Shown here: positions 10,240-20,114 of the stretch, one piece after another | How the letters are laid out: every line of letters starts with the position of its first letter | Position numbering within the stretch: the first letter of the stretch is position 1 | Source: Gimesia chilikensis | Lineage (GTDB): Bacteria; Planctomycetota; Planctomycetia; Planctomycetales; Planctomycetaceae | NCBI RefSeq assembly: GCF_007744075.1 | Contig: NZ_CP036266.1 | Location: 5,565,748-5,629,747, forward strand | Reading direction: 5' to 3' | Length of the DNA stretch: 64,000 bases | Position numbers and translations under genes: made by a program | The notes under the pieces: model-generated | The model's input: only the letters and a program-made list of their open reading frames with translations | Database searches by the model: none | Told to the model about the DNA's origin: nothing

Positions 10240-13200
10240 TAGAGCAACTCACTTTCGTTAACGGGAGCGGAGGCTTCGGCCTGCTCGATAATACTCTGCA
10301 GAGAATCTCCTCCCTCTTCACAATCCTCACCAAACTGGTCAAGCACCGCAATCGGGTCCATAAATCGCCAGGTCGGCAAACTGCTGGCCAGCCCTGCCAT
10401 CAGATAGCCCCCCTGTAACAGCCAGATCAACAACCCGGATGAAACCGTCGTCGTGACCACCGCCGCGGCACTGATCAGTCGCTGTTCAGAATCAGTCGTC
10501 AGGTTTACCTGTTCCTGAATGTCCTCGTAGCGGGTACTCACCAGTTCAGAATAGACCACACTCGCCGTATTGACTTCCAGCCTGTGTGTCACTGGATCGA
10601 AGGATGCCTGTAGCAGCGCCATCCGCGTCGTATGCCAGCCTCCGGCCTCGTAGCCAAAATCCGTAACCAGATTGCTGGTCGAAGTCACAATAGAAAAGTC
10701 GGGCAGAATGCCGCCCGGTGTACCGGTATCAGCAGGAGAGCCATTACTGAAAAATGCACTGCTATCAATTTGTGTCTCCCGGCCCCGTTCTGCGAACAGA
10801 TCCCCCTCTCCTGCAGGGAGTTCAGAAAAGATGATATCTTCATTCCCGGAACCGGTGCCTGAGCCGTCTCCCGCTCCCCCTGTGTCCGTCGTATTATCGG
10901 GTGGATCAGTCTGACTGGGATCATCAGAATTGTCTGGATCGTCTGACTGATCCGGATTGGATGGGAAGAGCTGATTTACCTGATCCACGATCACCGTCAG
11001 TATCTGTGTCGCGGTTCCCCCCAGGTCATCACTGACCTGCACTTCCACTTCAAAGACATTCCCCCCCAGCGGCGAATCGAGTTCTGCAGACGCTGCAAAC
11101 GACAGTTCGCCTGTATTCGCGTCAATGTTAAACAGGTCCGCGTTCAGCCCCCCACTGACTGAGAAGGTCAGTATCTGAAGCCCCAGTTCGACATCGGTCG
11201 CTTCAATGGTCGCAACCGTCGACAGCACTCCGGAAAGCCGCAGGGTCGCACTCAGCCCCCCTCCACCGGAAGTGATCACCGGTGCGTCGTTGACCGCCGT
11301 TACATCAACAGTCATCCTGCTCGAAGTTAACGCTTCCAGACTGCCATCACTCACCACATAATCGAAGCTGGCATAAGCCACACCATTTCCGTTCTCCACA
11401 GGTATATAGGTCAAATCACCGGCATCAATGTCCGCGCGGCTGATGATCTGCCCCAGTGTCACATCCAGACCGGACAGCTGCAACATGCCTACCGCTGGCA
11501 GGGTACTGATTCGAATCCCCGCCAGGGGATCTCCATCGATGTCACTGAAATTGAAGTCCGCTGCAGTGAAGGTGTAAGGCGTATCTTCATCAGTAGTGAC
11601 CGTGTTATCCAGAGCCGTCGGTGCATCATTCACTGCAGTCACATTCACCGTCATCGTACCTGGCAGTGATGCTTCCAGCGCACCATCATTGACCACAAAC
11701 CCGAAGCTGGCATACCCCACGCCGTTGGCATCAGGCACCGGCACAAACGTGAGATTCCCCGCATCAATGTCGGCTCGGCTGATCACCTGGTTGAGTGTCA
11801 CATCCAGACCCGACAACTGCAGCGTTCCCAAAGTAGCCAGGGCACTGATTCTGACACTGGCCAGAGAATCGCCGTCGATGTCGCTGAAATTGAAATCAGC
11901 GGCAGTAAAGACGTAAGCAGTATCCTCGCTGGTTGTCACCGTGTTATCAGCAGCCGTCGGTGCATCGTTGACCGGCGTCACATCGACCGTCAGTAAATTT
12001 CCCGGAGTCGATTCCAGTGCTCCGTCACTCACACTGAACGTAAAACTGGCATAGCTCGTTCCATTTGCATTCGCCGCTGGAACCAACACGAGGTTTCCCG
12101 CATCGATATCCGCCCGGCTGATCGCCTGATTCAATGTCACATCGACGCCCGACAGTTGTAACGCTCCTGACGTCACCAGAGAGGTAATCCTGACACTGGT
12201 CAGCGGGTCCCCATCCACATCGCTGAAGTTGAAGTCGGCAGCCGTGAAGATATACGGCGTGTCTTCATTGGTCGTCACCGTATTATCGGCCGCAGTGGGG
12301 GCATCGTTAACTGCGTTCACGTTGATCGTCATCGTACTCGCAGGTGACGAGTAAAGCGTACCATCGCCGACACTGAAACCGAAGCTGTCATATCCGGTCA
12401 CACTGGCATTCGTGATCGGCGTAAACGTCAGGTTTCCCGCATCAATGTCGGCCCGACTGATCACCTGGTTCAGTGTCACATTCACGCCTGACAGTTGTAA
12501 CGTCCCCACCGTCTCCAGTGCCGTGATCCGCACGCTGACCAGTGTATCCCCATCGATGTCACTGAAGTTGAAATCAGCCGCGGTAAACACATAAGGCACA
12601 TCCTCACTGGTCGTCACGGTATTGTCTGACGAAGTCGGCGCATCATTGACCGGCGACACATCGACGGTCAGCGTATAGGTTCCGGTCGATTCAAACGTCC
12701 CATCGTTAACGGAATACCCGAAGCTGTCGTATCCGGTACCGCTGGCATTCAACCCAGGCGTAAATGTCAGATTGCCGGCGTCGATATCCGCCCGCGAAAT
12801 CACCTGGTTCAAGCTCACATCCATGCCTGACAACTGCAGTGTGCCCACCGATTCCAGGGACGTGATGGTCACACTCGCCAGGCTATCGCCGTCCCCATCA
12901 ATAAAGTTGAAGTCCGCAGCCGTGAACGTGTAAGCTGTCTCCTCGGCCGTCGTCACCGTATTGTCGGCAGCTGTCGGCGGCTCATTTACCGGTGTCACTG
13001 TAATCAGCATGGTCTGAGAATCGGAACCGCCATATCCGTCGCTCGCCGAGACGGTCACTTCATACACATTGTCAGTATTCGCGTCGACGGGGCTCTCGTA
13101 GTCAGGCGGGCTGATAAAGGCCAGCTCACCTGTCAGATTATCGATCGTAAACAACGCCGCGTCCGTTCCGCCACTGATGGAGTAGTTGATGGAATCCAGA

Positions 13201-16200
13201 TCCGGATCGCTGGCAGCCACCGTGGTCACCGCAGTTGTATTTTCAGCGACATTCGCGACCGCCGCCGGTCCGCCGCCATCAGAGGTGATCATAGGCGGAT
13301 TGTTAATCGTATAACTGATCTGCACATTATCGACGTACAAATACTCGACAAACAACAGTCCCAGCAGCCCGCCATCATAGCCGCTGTCGATCTGAATGCG
13401 GATCTGCGTATCAGCGGCTGCCCAGGCAGAGATGTCCCGGCTGTAGCTGCCCGTAAAGTCGGTCAGTACATCGAGCACCGTCCAGGAACTCCCGCCGTTA
13501 TCTGAAATCTGTACCGAGAAAGAGTCGTTGGATTCGGTTCCTGAAGAAAGTGCATCGAACGACAGTGTCACATCGTGAGCCATCGACAGGTCGGCTTCGC
13601 GCGTCGCACTGTTATCTGCGCCACTCTCACCAACCATCCGCAGCGTGCCCCCCATCACCCGCACATCACCATTGCTCGGGCTCTGAGCACCGCCGGAACT
13701 GTCGTTTTCGACCCAGCTGCTACTCCAGTTCACGGTCCCATCATTGTTACTGTATGACTGGGTCCCGAACTGATCCAATATCATATTGCCCGGATCGGGC
13801 GTGATATCAACAGTCATCGTATATGTGGCCACCGAATTGACCGTGCCATCATTAACAGTGAACCCAAAATTGTCGTAAGCGGCACCGCTTGTATCCGCCA
13901 CCGGAGTAAACGTCAGATTCCCGGCGTCCAGATCAGCCTTGCTGACAATCTGGTTCAATGTCACATCTACGCCTGCAAGCTGTAAGGCGCCCACCGTTTC
14001 CAGTGAAGTGATCTGAACGCTCGTCAGAGCATCTCCATCAATATCCACGAAGCCAAAATCAGCTGCCGTGAAAGTATGGACTGTATTTTCACCGGTGGTA
14101 ACCGTATTGTCAGCCCCCGTCGGGGCGTCGTTCACAGGAGTCACATCCACCGTCAGCGTATATCCGCCAGCAGAATCAACGGTGCCATCATTCACTGTGA
14201 AAGTGAAACTGTCATACGCCGAACCACTGGCATTCGCCACTGGTGTAAACGTCAGGTTCCCCGCATCAATGTCGGCCCGACTGATCACCTGATTCGACGT
14301 CACATCAACGCCAGAAAGTTGTAACGCACCGACAGACTCCAGCGATGTGATCTGGATACTCGTCAGCGTATCCCCGTCCAAGTCATTAAAATTGAAGTCG
14401 GCTGCGGTGAAGGTGTATGCCGTATCTTCGCTTGTTGACACCGTATTATCAGCCGCCGAGGGCAGATCATTCACCGGTGTCACATCCACGGTCATGGTAT
14501 ATGATACAGCGGAATCGGCAGTACCGTCATTCACCGAGAAACCAAAGCTGTCATAACTGACACCGCTGGCATTCGCCACCGGCCTGAATGTGAGATTCCC
14601 TGCATCAATATCCGCCCGGCTGATCACCTGGTTCAGCGTCACATCCACGCCAGATAACTGCAGAGCCCCCACCGACTCCAGCGAACTGATTCTCATACTC
14701 GCCAGCGAATCCCCATCGATGTCGCTGAAATTGAAGTCAGCGGCCGTAAAGATATAAGGAGTATCTTCATTCGTGGAAACGGTATTATTCGCCGCCGTGG
14801 GTAGATCGTTAGCGGGAGTCACATCCACGGTCATCGTGTATGCAGTAGCGGAATCGGCAGTACCGTCTTTCACCGAGAAACCAAAGCTGTCATAACTGAC
14901 GCCACTGGCATTCGCGACTGGCGTAAACGTCAGATTCCCCGCATCGATGTCTGCCCGGCTGATCACCTGGTTCAGCGACACATCCACGCCCGACAACTGT
15001 AAGGCTCCCACCGACTCCAGCAAAGTGATTCTCACGCTCGCCAGCGAATCCCCGTCCATATCATTAAAATTAAAGTCTGCTGCGGTGAAGGTAAAAGTTG
15101 TGTCTTCACTGGTCGTGACTGTGTTATCCGCCGCTGTAGGCAGATCATTGACGGAAGTCACATCCACGGTCATTGAGTACGCAGCAGCCGAATCGGCGGC
15201 ACCATCATTTACAGTGAATCCAAAACTGTCATAACTGGTTCCACTGGCATTCGCGACCGGCGTAAACGTCAGGTTCCCCGCATCGATATCCGCCCGACTG
15301 ATCACCTGATTCAGCGACACATCCACGCCGGATAACTGCAAGGCCCCCACCGACTCCAGCGATGTGATTCTCACACTCGCCAGTGGATCCCCGTCGATGT
15401 CATTGAAATTAAAATCAGCCGCATTGAAGACATAGGGCGTATCTTCATTGATGGTAACCGTGTTATCTGCTGCGGTGGGCAGATCGTTGACTGAGGTCAC
15501 ATCCACGGTCATCGTGTATGCAGCAGCGGAATCGGCAGTACCGTCATTCACCGAGAATCCAAAACTGTCATAACTGACACCACCGGCATTCGCGACTGGC
15601 GTAAACGTCAGATTCCCCGCATCGATGTCTGCCCGACTGACAACCTGGTTCAGAGTCACATCCACACCGGATAACTGCAGCGTCCCCACCGTCTCCAGCG
15701 AAGTGATCCTCACACTCGCCAGTGCATCGCCGTCGATGTCATTGAAATTAAAATCGGTAGCCGTGAAAACATACGTTATATCTTCAGCAGTAGTAACCGT
15801 GTTATCTGTAGCTGTGGGGAGATCGTTAACCGAGGTCACATCCACGGTCATGATATATGTCGCCACAGAATCCGTGGTACCGTCGTTCACTGAGAAACCA
15901 AAGCTGTCGTAACCTGAACCACTCGCGTTCGCTACGGGAGTAAACGTGAGATTACCCGCATCGATGTCGGCCCGACTGATCACCTGATTCAACGCCACGT
16001 CTACGCCGGATAACTGCAGCGCACCGACCGTCTCCAGTGTTGTGATTCTCACACTCGCCAGGGTATCACCGTCGATATCACTGAAATTAAAATCGACTGC
16101 CGTAAACGTATAGGTCGCATCCTCACTCACGGTAATCGTATTGTCGGCAGCGACAGGAGCATCGTTGGTTCCATTCACATCGACGGTCATCAGATAGGCG

Positions 16201-19200
16201 GACGCCGATTCCAGGGTGCCATCATTGACACGAAATTCGAAGTTATCATATCCGACGCCACTCACATTCGCCCCGGGTGTAAACGTGAGATTCCCGGCGT
16301 CGATGTCAGCTCGACTGATTACCTGGTTCAACGTCACATCCACGCCCGACAATTGCAGTTCACCCACACTTTCCAAAGCGGTGATCCGAACGCTCGCCAG
16401 TAAATCGCCGTCAATATCACTGAAATTGAAATCCGCGGCGGTGAAAGTATAAGGCGTATCTTCGCTGGTCGTCACTGTGCGATTTGCTGCCTGCGGACCA
16501 TCATTCACCGGTGTGACATCAATAGTCATCGTGTAACTGGCGACCGAATTGACGGTGCCATCATTCACGCGAAAACCGAAGCTGTCGTAACTCACTCCAT
16601 TGGCGTTCGCCACAGGTGAAAACGTCAGGTTTCCTGCATCAATGTCGGCCCGACTGATCACCTGGTTCAACGTCACATCCACGCCCGACAGCCGTAACGC
16701 ACCGACAGACTCCAGCGAAGTAATCTGCACGTTCGCCAGTGAATCACCTTCGATGTCACTAAAGTTAAAGTCGGCGGCGGTGAAGACGTAGGACACATCT
16801 TCATTTGTCGTGACGGTATTATCCACAGCCGTCGGTGCATCGTTGACCGCAGTCACATCGACCGTCAGCGTAAAGGCAGCGACTGAATTCGCCGACCCAT
16901 CATTAACTGTGAATCCAAAACTGTCGTAGCTCGTGCCACTCGCATTCGCTGCTGGCAAATAAGTCAGATTGCCGGCATCGATGTCAGCCCGACTGACCAC
17001 TTGATTCAGCGTCACATCTACCCCCGAAAGCTGTAAGGCTCCCAGGGTTTCCAGGGTCGTGATTCGGACGCTTGCCAGTGTATCCCCATCAATGTCGCTG
17101 AAATTAAAATCCGCGGCAGTAAAGACATATGCGGTATCTTCATTCGTCGTCACCGTGTTATCCGCCGCTGTAGGGGCATCATTCACAGGCGTGATGTCAA
17201 CCGTCATAGCATACCAGGAAACTGAGTCTGCAGTCCCGTCATTCACGGAAAATCCGAAGCTGGCATAACCTGCCCCGTTGGCATTCGCCACCGGGGTAAA
17301 TGTGAGATTGCCCGCATCAATGTCGGCCCGGCTGATCACCTGGTTCAGCGTCACATCCACGCCCGAGAGTTGCAAAGCCCCCACCGTCTCCAGTGAAGTA
17401 ATCTGCACGCTCGCCAGCGAATCTCCCTCGATGTCACTGAAATTAAAATCGACCGCCGTAAATGTGTAGGCGGTATCCTCACTCGTGCTCACGGTATTGT
17501 CAGCAGCCGTTGGAGCATCATTTACTGGAGTGACATCGACGGTCATCGTATTGGAGGGAGCAGAGTCCAGCGTCCCGTCATTCACAGTGAATCCGAAGCT
17601 GTCGTAACCCGTACCACTGGCATTCGCCACTGGTGAAAACGTGAGATTCCCCGCATCGATGTCAGCCCGGCTGATCACCTGGTTCAATGTCACATCCACA
17701 CCCGACAATTGCAGAGATCCCACGATCTCCAGAGCGGTAATCCGGACACTCGCCAGGGGACTCCCTTCGATGTCGCTATAATTAAAGTCGGCTGCGGTGA
17801 ACGTGTAAGGCGTATCCTCGCTGGTGGTCACCGAATTGTCAGCAGCCGTCGGTGCATCGTTGACCGCGGTCACATCCACCGTCATGGTGTTCGAGGGTGA
17901 GGATTCCAGTGCCCCGTCGTTCACAGTGAAACCAAAGCTGTCGTACCCCGAGCCACTGGCATTCGCGACCGGAGTAAATGTGAGATTCCCCGCATCAATG
18001 TCAGCCCGGCTGACGACCTGGTTCAATGTCACATCCACGCCTGACAGCTGCAGTGCCCCAACCGTCTCCAGTGCCGTAATACGTACGCTTGCCAGGGTGT
18101 CACCGTCGATATCACTGAAATTGAAGTCGGCTGCGGTAAATGTGTATGGCGTGTCCTCACTGGTCGTCACCGTATTATCTGCTGCGGCGGGTGTTTCGTT
18201 CACGGGAGTCACGGTCACCAGAATCGTCTGCGTATCACTGCCGCCAAACCCGTCGCTGGCCTCGACAATCACTTCATAAATGTTGTCGGTGTTGTTGTCG
18301 GTCGGACTTTCATAATCGGGAGCAGAGAGAAAGGCGAGTTCCCCCGTGACGTCATCGATCGTGAAACGACCCGCATCTGCGCCACCCGATATCGCATAGC
18401 TCGGTGTATCCAGGTTCCCATCGGTCGCGGTTACGGTCGTCACTGCCGTCGAGTTCTCGGCCACATTCACCACCGCCGCTGCCCCGCCACCATCAGAGGT
18501 GATCTCCGGTGCTTCGTTGACCGTGTAACTCACCTGCACATTGTCGATGTATAAATACTCGACAAACAGGATCCCCAGCAGCCCCCCATCGTAGCCAGAT
18601 TCAATCTGGATACGGATCTGTGTATCTGCTGCCATGTAGGACGAAATATCCCGGCTATAGGCTCCGTTATAATCCGTCAGGGTATCCAGCACGGTCCAGG
18701 AACTCCCCCCATTATCGGAAATCTGGACTGAGAAGGTGTCACCAGCTTCGGTTCCGCTGGAGACCGCATCGAAAGAGAGAGTTGCATCGTGAGCCGTCGT
18801 AAGATCGACTTCACGGGTCACGCTGTTGTCAGCCCCGCTGTCGCCCACCATCCGCAGTTCACCACCGGTAATTCTGACATCACCCGTACTGGCGCTCTGA
18901 GCGCTTCCCGAATTATCGTACTCCACCCAGTTGCTGTTCCAGTTCTGGGTGCCGTCATTATTACCATAAGACTGACTGCCGAACTGGTCACGCACCGTCT
19001 CCGTTGCCAGCAGGCCCAGCCATTCATTCTGTACCAGGGATGAGAACACCACGTCGGTCTCCAGATCCCCCAGTTCATACTCCAGATCCCAGTCTCCCCC
19101 CAGGCTGGCTGCACCCGTATCATCTGAACTCGCGGCGATGTCGGCTCCCGTCAGTTCCTGAATCTGTCTCAGTAGTTCCTGACCGGAATCGGTGGCTGCC

Positions 19201-19925
19201 AGGTCACATCCGTAAAACAGCAGATCGGTTCCTGTAGAGAACGACGCACTCCAGCCGGTGATGGCTTCCGAAAAGCGATCGAGATTCTCCAGGCTCAACC
19301 AGGTCGCCCCCAGTTTGACCGACTGCGGCGTTCCATGCGAAACAAAATGGATTGCATCCACTTCAGAATAATTTTGTAACGCTTCACTGATCTGCAGGAT
19401 CCCGTCCTGCTCACTGTCCAGTAGAATGATTTCGAGTTGACGCTGCTCGTCGTTCTGGGCCAGCAGGTCATCAATCAGCTGCTGGTAATGGTCGGTCGAC
19501 TCATCGATAAATACGAGTTCCAGATCGCGATTCGCCTCGTCAAACGCATCGGACAGCCCGAACTCCTGCAGCAGGTCATCGACAGAGTCACTCAGAGTGG
19601 ACGATTCTTCTGCAGGCACATCTGCAACCTGCATCGTTTCAGCACCATCAACGGATGGGGCGGGACTGACACTGGTTGTAGCACTGGTATCCGCATCCGC
19701 GGTCAGGCTCGGATCGATCACATCCACGGGCAAGGGAACCGCACTCAGCATCAGCAGCTCTTCGAGCTGGAATGCCTCCACAACGCCGCCTCGGGGGCGC
19801 GTTTCAATAGACCTTCTCGTCCAGTATGTAAAGGGGTTCCAACACACTTTTGAGGACCTTTTCGGGGACAGGATCCGGTTCACCTTGTCTCGATTCCAAA
19901 CGAGAGGACGGGCATTTGGAATCAC
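10239..19925 (-). CDS. Giant cadherin-repeat surface protein with DUF4347 domain
   Basis: The protein has 3228 residues from a GTG; an in-frame TAG lies a few codons upstream and no ATG precedes residue 59. A LEPR-XLL-like box QLEELLMLSA is at residues 53-62. DUF4347 spans about 136-305, with conserved FVSHG (194-198) and YGCDLA (238-243). Then comes a jelly-roll-like domain (about 310-460), a cadherin domain, 13 cadherin-like repeats of about 113 residues (each with TAADNTVTTSEDTPYTF, LQLSGVDVTLNQVISRADIDAGNL and NDG motifs), a second jelly-roll plus cadherin pair, 5 more repeats, a final cadherin domain and an Asp/Gly-rich linker. A hydrophobic segment near the C-terminus (about 3165-3195, GLLIWLLQGGYLMAGLA) may anchor it. 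It is probably a very large adhesin or cell-surface fibre. It is divergent from the TolC/SecA/M50 operon, so I infer that operon exports it. Confidence 0.92.
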   Translation of the reverse strand: MIPNARPLVWNRDKVNRILSPKRSSKVCWNPFTYWTRRSIETRPRGGVVEAFQLEELLMLSAVPLPVDVIDPSLTADADTSATTSVSPAPSVDGAETMQVADVPAEESSTLSDSVDDLLQEFGLSDAFDEANRDLELVFIDESTDHYQQLIDDLLAQNDEQRQLEIILLDSEQDGILQISEALQNYSEVDAIHFVSHGTPQSVKLGATWLSLENLDRFSEAITGWSASFSTGTDLLFYGCDLAATDSGQELLRQIQELTGADIAASSDDTGAASLGGDWDLEYELGDLETDVVFSSLVQNEWLGLLATETVRDQFGSQSYGNNDGTQNWNSNWVEYDNSGSAQSASTGDVRITGGELRMVGDSGADNSVTREVDLTTAHDATLSFDAVSSGTEAGDTFSVQISDNGGSSWTVLDTLTDYNGAYSRDISSYMAADTQIRIQIESGYDGGLLGILFVEYLYIDNVQVSYTVNEAPEITSDGGGAAAVVNVAENSTAVTTVTATDGNLDTPSYAISGGADAGRFTIDDVTGELAFLSAPDYESPTDNNTDNIYEVIVEASDGFGGSDTQTILVTVTPVNETPAAADNTVTTSEDTPYTFTAADFNFSDIDGDTLASVRITALETVGALQLSGVDVTLNQVVSRADIDAGNLTFTPVANASGSGYDSFGFTVNDGALESSPSNTMTVDVTAVNDAPTAADNSVTTSEDTPYTFTAADFNYSDIEGSPLASVRITALEIVGSLQLSGVDVTLNQVISRADIDAGNLTFSPVANASGTGYDSFGFTVNDGTLDSAPSNTMTVDVTPVNDAPTAADNTVSTSEDTAYTFTAVDFNFSDIEGDSLASVQITSLETVGALQLSGVDVTLNQVISRADIDAGNLTFTPVANANGAGYASFGFSVNDGTADSVSWYAMTVDITPVNDAPTAADNTVTTNEDTAYVFTAADFNFSDIDGDTLASVRITTLETLGALQLSGVDVTLNQVVSRADIDAGNLTYLPAANASGTSYDSFGFTVNDGSANSVAAFTLTVDVTAVNDAPTAVDNTVTTNEDVSYVFTAADFNFSDIEGDSLANVQITSLESVGALRLSGVDVTLNQVISRADIDAGNLTFSPVANANGVSYDSFGFRVNDGTVNSVASYTMTIDVTPVNDGPQAANRTVTTSEDTPYTFTAADFNFSDIDGDLLASVRITALESVGELQLSGVDVTLNQVISRADIDAGNLTFTPGANVSGVGYDNFEFRVNDGTLESASAYLMTVDVNGTNDAPVAADNTITVSEDATYTFTAVDFNFSDIDGDTLASVRITTLETVGALQLSGVDVALNQVISRADIDAGNLTFTPVANASGSGYDSFGFSVNDGTTDSVATYIMTVDVTSVNDLPTATDNTVTTAEDITYVFTATDFNFNDIDGDALASVRITSLETVGTLQLSGVDVTLNQVVSRADIDAGNLTFTPVANAGGVSYDSFGFSVNDGTADSAAAYTMTVDVTSVNDLPTAADNTVTINEDTPYVFNAADFNFNDIDGDPLASVRITSLESVGALQLSGVDVSLNQVISRADIDAGNLTFTPVANASGTSYDSFGFTVNDGAADSAAAYSMTVDVTSVNDLPTAADNTVTTSEDTTFTFTAADFNFNDMDGDSLASVRITLLESVGALQLSGVDVSLNQVISRADIDAGNLTFTPVANASGVSYDSFGFSVKDGTADSATAYTMTVDVTPANDLPTAANNTVSTNEDTPYIFTAADFNFSDIDGDSLASMRISSLESVGALQLSGVDVTLNQVISRADIDAGNLTFRPVANASGVSYDSFGFSVNDGTADSAVSYTMTVDVTPVNDLPSAADNTVSTSEDTAYTFTAADFNFNDLDGDTLTSIQITSLESVGALQLSGVDVTSNQVISRADIDAGNLTFTPVANASGSAYDSFTFTVNDGTVDSAGGYTLTVDVTPVNDAPTGADNTVTTGENTVHTFTAADFGFVDIDGDALTSVQITSLETVGALQLAGVDVTLNQIVSKADLDAGNLTFTPVADTSGAAYDNFGFTVNDGTVNSVATYTMTVDITPDPGNMILDQFGTQSYSNNDGTVNWSSSWVENDSSGGAQSPSNGDVRVMGGTLRMVGESGADNSATREADLSMAHDVTLSFDALSSGTESNDSFSVQISDNGGSSWTVLDVLTDFTGSYSRDISAWAAADTQIRIQIDSGYDGGLLGLLFVEYLYVDNVQISYTINNPPMITSDGGGPAAVANVAENTTAVTTVAASDPDLDSINYSISGGTDAALFTIDNLTGELAFISPPDYESPVDANTDNVYEVTVSASDGYGGSDSQTMLITVTPVNEPPTAADNTVTTAEETAYTFTAADFNFIDGDGDSLASVTITSLESVGTLQLSGMDVSLNQVISRADIDAGNLTFTPGLNASGTGYDSFGYSVNDGTFESTGTYTLTVDVSPVNDAPTSSDNTVTTSEDVPYVFTAADFNFSDIDGDTLVSVRITALETVGTLQLSGVNVTLNQVISRADIDAGNLTFTPITNASVTGYDSFGFSVGDGTLYSSPASTMTINVNAVNDAPTAADNTVTTNEDTPYIFTAADFNFSDVDGDPLTSVRITSLVTSGALQLSGVDVTLNQAISRADIDAGNLVLVPAANANGTSYASFTFSVSDGALESTPGNLLTVDVTPVNDAPTAADNTVTTSEDTAYVFTAADFNFSDIDGDSLASVRISALATLGTLQLSGLDVTLNQVISRADIDAGNLTFVPVPDANGVGYASFGFVVNDGALEASLPGTMTVNVTAVNDAPTALDNTVTTDEDTPYTFTAADFNFSDIDGDPLAGIRISTLPAVGMLQLSGLDVTLGQIISRADIDAGDLTYIPVENGNGVAYASFDYVVSDGSLEALTSSRMTVDVTAVNDAPVITSGGGGLSATLRLSGVLSTVATIEATDVELGLQILTFSVSGGLNADLFNIDANTGELSFAASAELDSPLGGNVFEVEVQVSDDLGGTATQILTVIVDQVNQLFPSNPDQSDDPDNSDDPSQTDPPDNTTDTGGAGDGSGTGSGNEDIIFSELPAGEGDLFAERGRETQIDSSAFFSNGSPADTGTPGGILPDFSIVTSTSNLVTDFGYEAGGWHTTRMALLQASFDPVTHRLEVNTASVVYSELVSTRYEDIQEQVNLTTDSEQRLISAAAVVTTTVSSGLLIWLLQGGYLMAGLASSLPTWRFMDPIAVLDQFGEDCEEGGDSLQSIIEQAEASAPVNESELL
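11290..12990 (-). repeat. Second tandem array: 5 cadherin-like coding repeats of about 339 bp
   Basis: Five further units of the same repeat type lie after the second jelly-roll/cadherin module, with the same period of about 339 bp. Array length divided by unit length gives five complete units. Confidence 0.88.
13290..13760 (-). repeat. Duplicated jelly-roll module (second copy) within the giant gene
   Basis: This segment codes for a domain (DQFGTQSYSNNDGTVNW to VEYLYVDNVQISYT) that closely matches the one coded at about 18490-18985 (DQFGSQSYGNNDGTQNW to VEYLYIDNVQVSYT). Each copy is followed by a matching cadherin domain and then a repeat array. The gene was therefore extended by duplication of a whole module set about 5.2 kb apart. 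Confidence 0.85.
13790..18207 (-). repeat. First tandem array: 13 cadherin-like coding repeats of about 339 bp
   Basis: Thirteen in-frame units inside the giant surface protein gene, with a strict period of about 339 bp (113 residues). The most constant part on the plus strand is the segment around GATGTCGGCCCGACTGATCA followed by CCTGG, coding for SRADIDAGN read in reverse. Units are very alike, which suggests recent duplication or gene conversion. Confidence 0.9.
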
Positions 19926-20114
19926 GGGCTTACGCTCTGCAGAAAAACTCTAGGTCCCCGATTTCAGGCAGGTCGGCGTGAGCCTCCCCTACCAAGGCAA
20001 ATTTGTACATTGCATTGTTTTCCCCTCAGAGGCTGGTAGGGCAAAGACCTTAACTGTCCGCAAAGACAGGTAAAGTAATCAAGAACAGGGATTTAAAAGA
20101 GAGATAACGATTAA
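19926..20114. promoter_or_regulatory. Shared divergent promoter region of the giant adhesin gene and the export operon
   Basis: This 189-bp gap separates two divergent transcription units and should contain both promoters. It holds an 8-bp perfect inverted repeat, CCCTACCA at 19987-19994 and TGGTAGGG at 20034-20041, plus an imperfect hairpin around 20050-20075 (ACTGTC / GACAGG). Either could be a binding site for a regulator that controls both sides. No -35/-10 pair is assigned. Confidence 0.45.

Noticed and set aside
11596-18279. Series of plus-strand open frames of 60-150 codons with similar translations
   Set aside because: They are antisense images of the tandem coding repeats of the giant gene and resemble each other only for that reason.
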